From NCBI GenBank assembly GCA_030599055.1, contig JAUVOS010000078.1, positions 1 to 10,427 of the forward strand: a stretch of DNA of 10,427 nucleotides. Direction: 5' to 3'. Each line of letters begins with the position of its first letter. The first letter of the stretch is position 1. The notes under the pieces were generated by a model that worked only from the letters and a program-made list of their open reading frames with translations, made no database searches and was not told where the DNA came from. Both the position numbers and the translations under genes were made by a program. Positions 6,437 to 10,427 of the stretch are shown in pieces. This DNA comes from Lutibacter sp. (lineage in GTDB: Bacteria > Bacteroidota > Bacteroidia > Flavobacteriales > Flavobacteriaceae).

Positions 6437-6459
6437 CAAAAATACCATATTCAAAAATA
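6437..6459 (-). promoter_or_regulatory. Tandem candidate -7 boxes for the permease gene
   Basis: The minus strand has two copies of TATTTTTG (6437-6444 and 6452-6459), both matching TAnnTTTG, 15 bases apart. The nearer one ends 5 bases before the TTG start codon, which would give a nearly leaderless mRNA; the farther one would give a leader of about 15 nt. No -33 TTG is clear, and the region is A/T-rich, so chance matches are likely. Confidence 0.3.
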
Positions 6460-6545
6460 TATATGACTAAAAACAGCTGTTATTTTTGAGTTAAAAGATA
6501 GGATCTTTATTCTAAACTGCACAAGTTATGGTGCTATGAGGAATT

Positions 6546-7190
6546 TTATAATCTTGTAATTATATAATCTTTACCCTTGTATTTTGCTTCATCAAATATA
6601 AACTCGTTATTTGAGAAAGTAGTATTTGTTTTAAAAGTACGTATTTTAAAAGTAGTATTGGTGCTGTTTTTATTAGAATAAACAACCTGAAAAATATTTT
6701 TACTTTTCGTATCGATACCTAGTAATATATACTGGTTTTCGGCATTGGTGTTTTTTGGTAGTAATTTGATAAATTGAATTTTTTTACCAGCTATTGTTTT
6801 TAATTTATCCCATTTAAAATGATAACCTTTTTGATAAAAAGTCAAAATTTTTGAAGGAGTAAACTCACTCTCATCATCATTTGTTGCATCTGATATAACA
6901 ACCTCTTCGTCTTCATGTACTATTGTATATACTTTTTTTGTGTCATAAATACGTTCGATACCCATAAAATTTAGGTGATAATTTTCATTTTGTAAACGAA
7001 CATTTCCAGTAGTCTCTTGGTGTATGCTTTCTTTGTCATTGTCTAAAATATAATTGAATGTCAAATCAATAGTATCATAAGAAGCTACTTTTTCTGATAC
7101 TTCATTAAGTAAAGTAACAGCTTGCGTAGCGTTTTGAGAAAAACTGGTCAAGGCTACAAAAAACATGGCAATAAAAGATATTTTTTTCAT
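6546..7190 (-). CDS. lolA: LolA-like periplasmic lipoprotein carrier
   Basis: A secreted 214-aa protein related to LolA, which carries lipoproteins across the periplasm from the inner-membrane Lol exporter to the outer membrane. A Sec signal peptide occupies residues 1-18 (MKKISFIAMFFVALTSFS), with likely cleavage before Gln19-Asn20. The mature part has the LolA layout: an opening helix (LLNEVSEKVASYDTIDLTF), then alternating beta-strands including GNVRLQNENYHLNF, an IYDTKKVYTI strand, and FTPSKILTFYQKGYHFKW. Sequence conservation is low, as usual for Bacteroidota LolA. Its place between ftsK and an LptF/G-family permease is typical for flavobacteria and supports the call. Spacing is 89 bases after ftsK and 114 bases before the permease. 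The leader before the ATG contains an unusual triple motif. Confidence 0.85.
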   Translation of the reverse strand: MKKISFIAMFFVALTSFSQNATQAVTLLNEVSEKVASYDTIDLTFNYILDNDKESIHQETTGNVRLQNENYHLNFMGIERIYDTKKVYTIVHEDEEVVISDATNDDESEFTPSKILTFYQKGYHFKWDKLKTIAGKKIQFIKLLPKNTNAENQYILLGIDTKSKNIFQVVYSNKNSTNTTFKIRTFKTNTTFSNNEFIFDEAKYKGKDYIITRL

Positions 7191-7256
7191 GTGTCTAAAT
7201 TTTATTTTTTATAGGTGACACATGCTGTTCGCTATTAGTCATCTGCTTATGTGTCA
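7188..7256 (-). promoter_or_regulatory. lolA leader with mutually exclusive stems and a 15-codon mini-ORF
   Basis: In minus-strand RNA three motifs follow one another: A, UGACACAU (7256-7249); B, CAUGUGUCA (7224-7216); C, GACACAUG (7195-7188, including the lolA AUG). A:B can pair over 8 bp with a 25-nt loop, and B:C over 8 bp with a 21-nt loop. The pairings exclude each other, and B:C buries the start codon. A mini-ORF (7242-7195, MTNSEQHVSPIKNKI) is read through B and stops 4 nt before the lolA ATG. The pairing is visible in the sequence; a regulatory role is inferred. Repeated protein-binding sites are the alternative. Confidence 0.35.
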
Positions 7257-7279
7257 AGATTTGTTGTGCTCGTTTCACG

Positions 7280-9604
7280 TTATAGGTTGTTTTGTTCATT
7301 ATCAAAAAATTGTTTCAAACTTATTTCATCTGGAATTAAAACCTGCCGTGCTTTGCTACCTTCAAAATTACCTACTATTCCGGCGGCTTCTAGTTGGTCA
7401 ATGATACGTCCGGCACGATTGTATCCTAACTTTAATTTACGTTGCAATAATGATGCCGAACCTTGTTGAGCACGAACAATTACATAAGCAGCATCCTTAA
7501 AAAGTTTGTCTCTATCATCGATGTCAATATTAAAATTATTTCCTACTTCTTCACCACTATATTCCGGCAGTTGGTAGGCTTCCGGATAGGCACGTTGTGC
7601 GCCTATAAAGCTGGTTATTTTTTCTATTTCGGGTGTGTCCACAAAAGCACATTGAAGTCTGATTAATTCACTTCGACCGGAATACAACATATCTCCTTTA
7701 CCAATAAGTTGATCTGCTCCTGGTCCATCAAGAATCGTACGTGAGTCTATTTTTGAAGTGACTCTAAATGCAATACGAGCAGGGAAGTTGGCTTTAATAA
7801 TACCGGTAATTACATTAACGGATGGTCGTTGCGTTGCAACAATTAAATGAATACCAATAGCACGAGCTAATTGCGCTAAACGGGCGATAGGTGTTTCAAT
7901 TTCTTTGCCGGCTGTCATGATTAAATCGGCAAACTCATCAATAACTAAAACAATATATGGTAAGAAGCGATGTCCGTTTTCAGGGTTGAGTTTCCGGTCT
8001 TTAAATTTTTTATTGTACTCTTTTATAGTACGTACATAAGCTATTTTCAATAAGTCATAACGACTGTCCATTTCAATACACAACGAATTAAGGGTATCTA
8101 CTACTTTGGTTATGTCGGTAATAATAGACTCTTCCGTATCAGGTAATTTTGCCAAATAATGGCGTTCAATTTTATTGTATAATGTGAGTTCTACTTTTTT
8201 AGGGTCAACTAAAACAAACTTAACTTCAGCTGGATGTTTTTTGTAAAGCAATGAAGCAAGCACGGCATTTAATCCAACAGATTTTCCTTGTCCGGTGGCT
8301 CCGGCCATTAGTAAATGCGGCATTTTTGCTAAATCAACCACAAAGGTTTCATTTGAAATAGTTTTACCAAAAGCTATTGGTAATTCCATTTCTGAATTTT
8401 GGAATTTAGCAGAAGAGATTACCGAACGCATAGAGACAATCGTAGGGTTTTTATTGGGGACTTCAATACCGATAGTTCCTTTGCCGGGAATGGGCGCGAT
8501 AATTCGAATTCCTAGAGCTGAAAGTGAAAGTGCAATGTCATCTTCAAGGTTTTTAATTTTTGAAATTCGAATACCTGCTTGTGGAATAATTTCATATAAG
8601 GTTACAGTAGGACCTACTGTTGCTTTGATATGTGAAATGCCAATTTTATAATTTTTTAGAGTGTTGACGATTTTATCTTTGTTTTGTTGTAACTCTTCTG
8701 AGTTTACCGCAATGCTTTCGTGATAGTCTTTAAGCATATCTAAGGTTGGAAATCGGTAATTACTCAACTCTAGTTTAGGATCAAACTCCCCAAAGTCTGC
8801 AAGCAATCTATCTGATAAATTTTCAGTTTCATGCTTTTCATCAACTACTTTTTTAACGTCAATTTCTATTTCTTCTTCACTAATAATTTTTTCTTTAGGT
8901 ATTTTTGTGGCAGTAGTTTGATCAGCGATAATCTCCTCTTTATGTGAATAAATTTCTAAAGGGAGCTCTTCTTTTATAGCGTCAATAATAGATGATTCTA
9001 CTTCTTGATTTTTATTTTTATTTCTTTTTGGAAAAAGTTTTGAAATACTCTCAGGAGTAAGACCAAAACGGATAACGACATAGCTGAGTAAACTTACAAA
9101 AAGCAGGGCAAGAATACCGGGTTTCCCAATATAAGAATCTAAGAATCTATCAAGTTCAAAACCAACGGTTCCGGCAAATAACGGGTTACTCAATTTAATA
9201 AACCCAAAAAAAAGCGCCATCCAAATCATTCCTAATATTCCAAAAAACCAAGGTTTGCGCATTTTTTTTAGACTAACCTGTAATAAGATATACAAACCCG
9301 TAAAAAACAACAAAACAGGTAAAACAAAGCTTCCGATACCAAAACCTTTTAAAAGGAAAATGTCACTGATAGTTGCGCCGATTTTTCCCAACCAATTCTT
9401 AGCATTTGTTTGGGGCTTCGCTATTTCAGTAAGAATACTTTGGTCTGTTTGCCATGTTTTAAAAAATGAAATAAAAGCAAAGAGTAAGAGCAATGCTATA
9501 AGCATAATCAAAACACTTAAAACAAATTGAGTTTGTCTATTTTTAAAGAAAGCATTTGTTTTTTGAAGTGGCTTTTTTGTATTTTTCTTTCGTTTTTTCG
9601 GCAT
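7280..9604 (-). CDS. ftsK: FtsK/SpoIIIE-family DNA translocase
   Basis: A septum-anchored, ATP-driven double-stranded DNA pump that clears chromosomes from the closing septum and activates XerCD recombination at dif. The 774-aa chain has a basic N-terminus, four membrane helices (about 27-48, 90-110, 118-137, 162-180), a charged linker (about 185-300, shorter than in E. coli), and the alpha/beta motor: Walker A GATGQGKS (435-442), LVDPKKVEL (465-473) and Walker B IVLVIDEFAD (551-560). The winged-helix gamma domain that reads polar DNA motifs lies at about 700-765 (LLQRKLKLGYNRAGRIIDQLE). All key motifs are intact. The ATG lies only 4 bases after a -7 box, suggesting a leaderless or near-leaderless transcript. 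It diverges from smpB and is followed by lolA after 89 bases. Confidence 0.97.
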   Translation of the reverse strand: MPKKRKKNTKKPLQKTNAFFKNRQTQFVLSVLIMLIALLLLFAFISFFKTWQTDQSILTEIAKPQTNAKNWLGKIGATISDIFLLKGFGIGSFVLPVLLFFTGLYILLQVSLKKMRKPWFFGILGMIWMALFFGFIKLSNPLFAGTVGFELDRFLDSYIGKPGILALLFVSLLSYVVIRFGLTPESISKLFPKRNKNKNQEVESSIIDAIKEELPLEIYSHKEEIIADQTTATKIPKEKIISEEEIEIDVKKVVDEKHETENLSDRLLADFGEFDPKLELSNYRFPTLDMLKDYHESIAVNSEELQQNKDKIVNTLKNYKIGISHIKATVGPTVTLYEIIPQAGIRISKIKNLEDDIALSLSALGIRIIAPIPGKGTIGIEVPNKNPTIVSMRSVISSAKFQNSEMELPIAFGKTISNETFVVDLAKMPHLLMAGATGQGKSVGLNAVLASLLYKKHPAEVKFVLVDPKKVELTLYNKIERHYLAKLPDTEESIITDITKVVDTLNSLCIEMDSRYDLLKIAYVRTIKEYNKKFKDRKLNPENGHRFLPYIVLVIDEFADLIMTAGKEIETPIARLAQLARAIGIHLIVATQRPSVNVITGIIKANFPARIAFRVTSKIDSRTILDGPGADQLIGKGDMLYSGRSELIRLQCAFVDTPEIEKITSFIGAQRAYPEAYQLPEYSGEEVGNNFNIDIDDRDKLFKDAAYVIVRAQQGSASLLQRKLKLGYNRAGRIIDQLEAAGIVGNFEGSKARQVLIPDEISLKQFFDNEQNNL

Positions 9605-9607
9605 AGG

Positions 9608-9637
9608 GCAAAGCTACATAAATTTATGTAATTTTGC
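9608..9637. promoter_or_regulatory. Shared divergent ftsK/smpB promoter, near-perfect palindrome
   Basis: The two 15-base halves of this 30-bp stretch match as reverse complements at 13 positions, around the perfect 16-bp core TACATAAATTTATGTA (9615-9630). Each side holds a Bacteroidota -7 box: TAGCTTTG on the minus strand (9609-9616, for ftsK) and TAATTTTG on the plus strand (9629-9636, for smpB), with 12 bases between them. Neither has a clear -33 TTG. RNA polymerase could hardly occupy both at once. The palindrome may also be an operator. Confidence 0.55.
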
Positions 9638-9711
9638 TTTTCTGTAATTAATATAATTTGAGATGAGTGAGATGAATCCCGACGCGCAATAAGAATAATC
9701 GAAATAGTACA

Positions 9712-9719
9712 TGCCTTTG
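9712..9719 (+). promoter_or_regulatory. Possible second smpB promoter box
   Basis: TGCCTTTG matches TAnnTTTG at five of the six fixed positions and lies 25 bases before the smpB start codon. It would give a shorter leader than the box at 9629-9636. No -33 element is visible. Confidence 0.25.
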
Positions 9720-9744
9720 TGTCTGAGCGGTAAATTTTAAACAG

Positions 9745-10212
9745 ATGAAGCAGCCAACCATAAACATACAAAACAAAAAAGCACGCTACGAGTATGAAAT
9801 ACTTGAAAAGTATACGGCAGGAATGGTTTTGACGGGTACCGAAATAAAATCTATAAGAAAAGGTCAAGCGAGTATTAAAGAGAGCTTTTGTGAATTTAAT
9901 GAGCAAGGAGAACTTTTTGTGATTAATATGTATATCAAAGAATTTATTAATGCCAGTTATTTCAACCACGACCCTCGTAATTCACGTAAGTTACTCTTAA
10001 ATAAACGTGAACTCAAAAAATTAGAACGAAAAGTAAAGGATGTAGGCTTGACAATAGTTCCCTTGCGACTCTTTTTAAATGAGAAAGGTTGGGCAAAGCT
10101 AGATATCGCCTTGGCAAAAGGAAAAAAGGAACACGATAAAAGACATAGTTTGAGAGACCGAGAGAATAAAGTTGATTTGGCGCGTATAAAGAAAGACTTT
10201 AAAAAATATTAA
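9745..10212 (+). CDS. smpB: SsrA-binding protein SmpB
   Basis: The tmRNA-binding partner for trans-translation, which rescues stalled ribosomes. SmpB binds the tRNA-like domain of tmRNA and places its C-terminal tail in the empty mRNA channel. The 155-aa chain shows the OB-fold motifs in order: NKKARYEYEI (10-19), TGTEIKSIRKGQASI (30-44), an HDPRNSRKLLL segment (75-85), LTIVPLRLF (102-110), WAKLDIALAKGKKEHDKR (116-133), and the basic tail ending LARIKKDFKKY. Length is normal. The ATG at 9745 is the only suitable start, with an A/T-rich leader of about 100 bases to the divergent promoter. The stop TAA overlaps the next gene's ATG by one base (TAATG), suggesting translational coupling. Confidence 0.97.
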   Translation: MKQPTINIQNKKARYEYEILEKYTAGMVLTGTEIKSIRKGQASIKESFCEFNEQGELFVINMYIKEFINASYFNHDPRNSRKLLLNKRELKKLERKVKDVGLTIVPLRLFLNEKGWAKLDIALAKGKKEHDKRHSLRDRENKVDLARIKKDFKKY

Positions 10213-10427
10213 TGCGATTATTACAGATTATTCGTTGGAAAAACTTGTTGTTGATTGCTTTAATTCAACTCATTATTAAGTATTATTTGATTCCTATCTT
10301 TAATGTGGAGCCGGTATTGACAAATATACAATTTGTCTTTGTTGTTTTAGCGACAGTTTTAATAGCGATAGGTGGTTATATTATCAATGATATTTATGAT
10401 GTGGAAACGGATAAGATTAACAAACCA
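10212..10427 (+). CDS. UbiA-family prenyltransferase, N-terminal part
   Basis: The 5' end of a membrane prenyltransferase gene; 72 codons are visible and the frame is still open at the window edge. After MRLLQIIRWKNLLLIALIQ come a hydrophobic segment (about 40-58) and the diagnostic first Asp-rich motif NDIYDVETDKINKP (59-72), with N59, D60, D63 and D67 matching NDxxDxxxD, which binds the Mg-diphosphate of the prenyl donor. The family joins a polyprenyl chain to an acceptor such as a quinone ring, haem or glycerol phosphate. In flavobacteria, annotation of such smpB-linked genes as geranylgeranylglycerol-phosphate geranylgeranyltransferase is familiar, but the acceptor cannot be read from this fragment. 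The ATG overlaps the smpB stop (TAATG), so the two genes are probably co-transcribed. Confidence 0.88.
   Translation, partial: MRLLQIIRWKNLLLIALIQLIIKYYLIPIFNVEPVLTNIQFVFVVLATVLIAIGGYIINDIYDVETDKINKP

Noticed and set aside
6472..6481. Perfect palindrome AACAGCTGTT flanked by A5 and T5, as a lolA terminator
   Set aside because: There is no proper loop and only a weak A/U stem can form; termination before the permease is not convincing.
7266..7278. GTG/CAC hairpin right after ftsK
   Set aside because: Only three base pairs form and no T-run follows, so it is not a terminator.
9663..9692. Nine-codon upstream ORF in the smpB leader
   Set aside because: It ends 52 bases before smpB with no linked structure; short ORFs of this size are expected by chance.
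9517..9969. Minus-strand open frame of 150 codons across the ftsK/smpB divergence
   Set aside because: It overlaps the antisense of smpB and the ftsK 5' end, and its product has no recognisable features.

Overview
The window comes from an AT-rich member of the Bacteroidota, most likely a marine-type Flavobacteriaceae. Support for this comes from several directions. The order ftsK, lolA and LptF/LptG-type permease, with divergent smpB and a UbiA-type prenyltransferase, is familiar from that family. Promoter-like TAnnTTTG boxes occur upstream of several genes, start codons are preceded by A/T-rich leaders rather than Shine-Dalgarno sequences, and a DUF4369 lipoprotein is present.

Layout. Positions 1-365 hold no gene, only two hairpins. 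The stronger one (275-311) fits a terminator for the gene to its right. Positions 366-1556 (minus) carry a peroxide-stress pair: a Prx6-type peroxiredoxin and, upstream of it, a PerR/Fur-type repressor. Divergent from perR is a small four-helix membrane protein (1694-2086, plus). The 137-bp gap between them holds two PerR-box-like palindromes. A strong bidirectional terminator (about 2096-2128) follows. Between it and typA is a 65-codon reading frame without a start codon (2165-2362, minus), which looks like the surviving 3' end of a decayed gene.

Positions 2392-9604 are a run of minus-strand genes, in transcription order ftsK, lolA, an LptF/LptG-family permease, a DUF4369 lipoprotein and typA. 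The first four cover chromosome segregation and envelope lipid/lipoprotein transport, and typA encodes a ribosome-associated GTPase. Between the DUF4369 gene and typA lies a 98-bp stretch with two different 7-bp tandem arrays in the same register. At 9604/9745 ftsK and smpB diverge from a shared near-palindromic promoter region. smpB overlaps by one base with a UbiA-family prenyltransferase gene that runs off the window end.

Most genes here are conserved housekeeping genes. I do not see a new defence, mobile or biosynthetic system. The points worth a second look are regulatory or evolutionary: the lolA leader, where three copies of an 8-nt motif could form mutually exclusive stems and one would hide the lolA start codon; the heptamer arrays; the gene remnant beside a possibly shortened typA; the back-to-back ftsK/smpB promoter; and a PerR that keeps its metal-sensing ligands but lacks the Cys4 zinc site.
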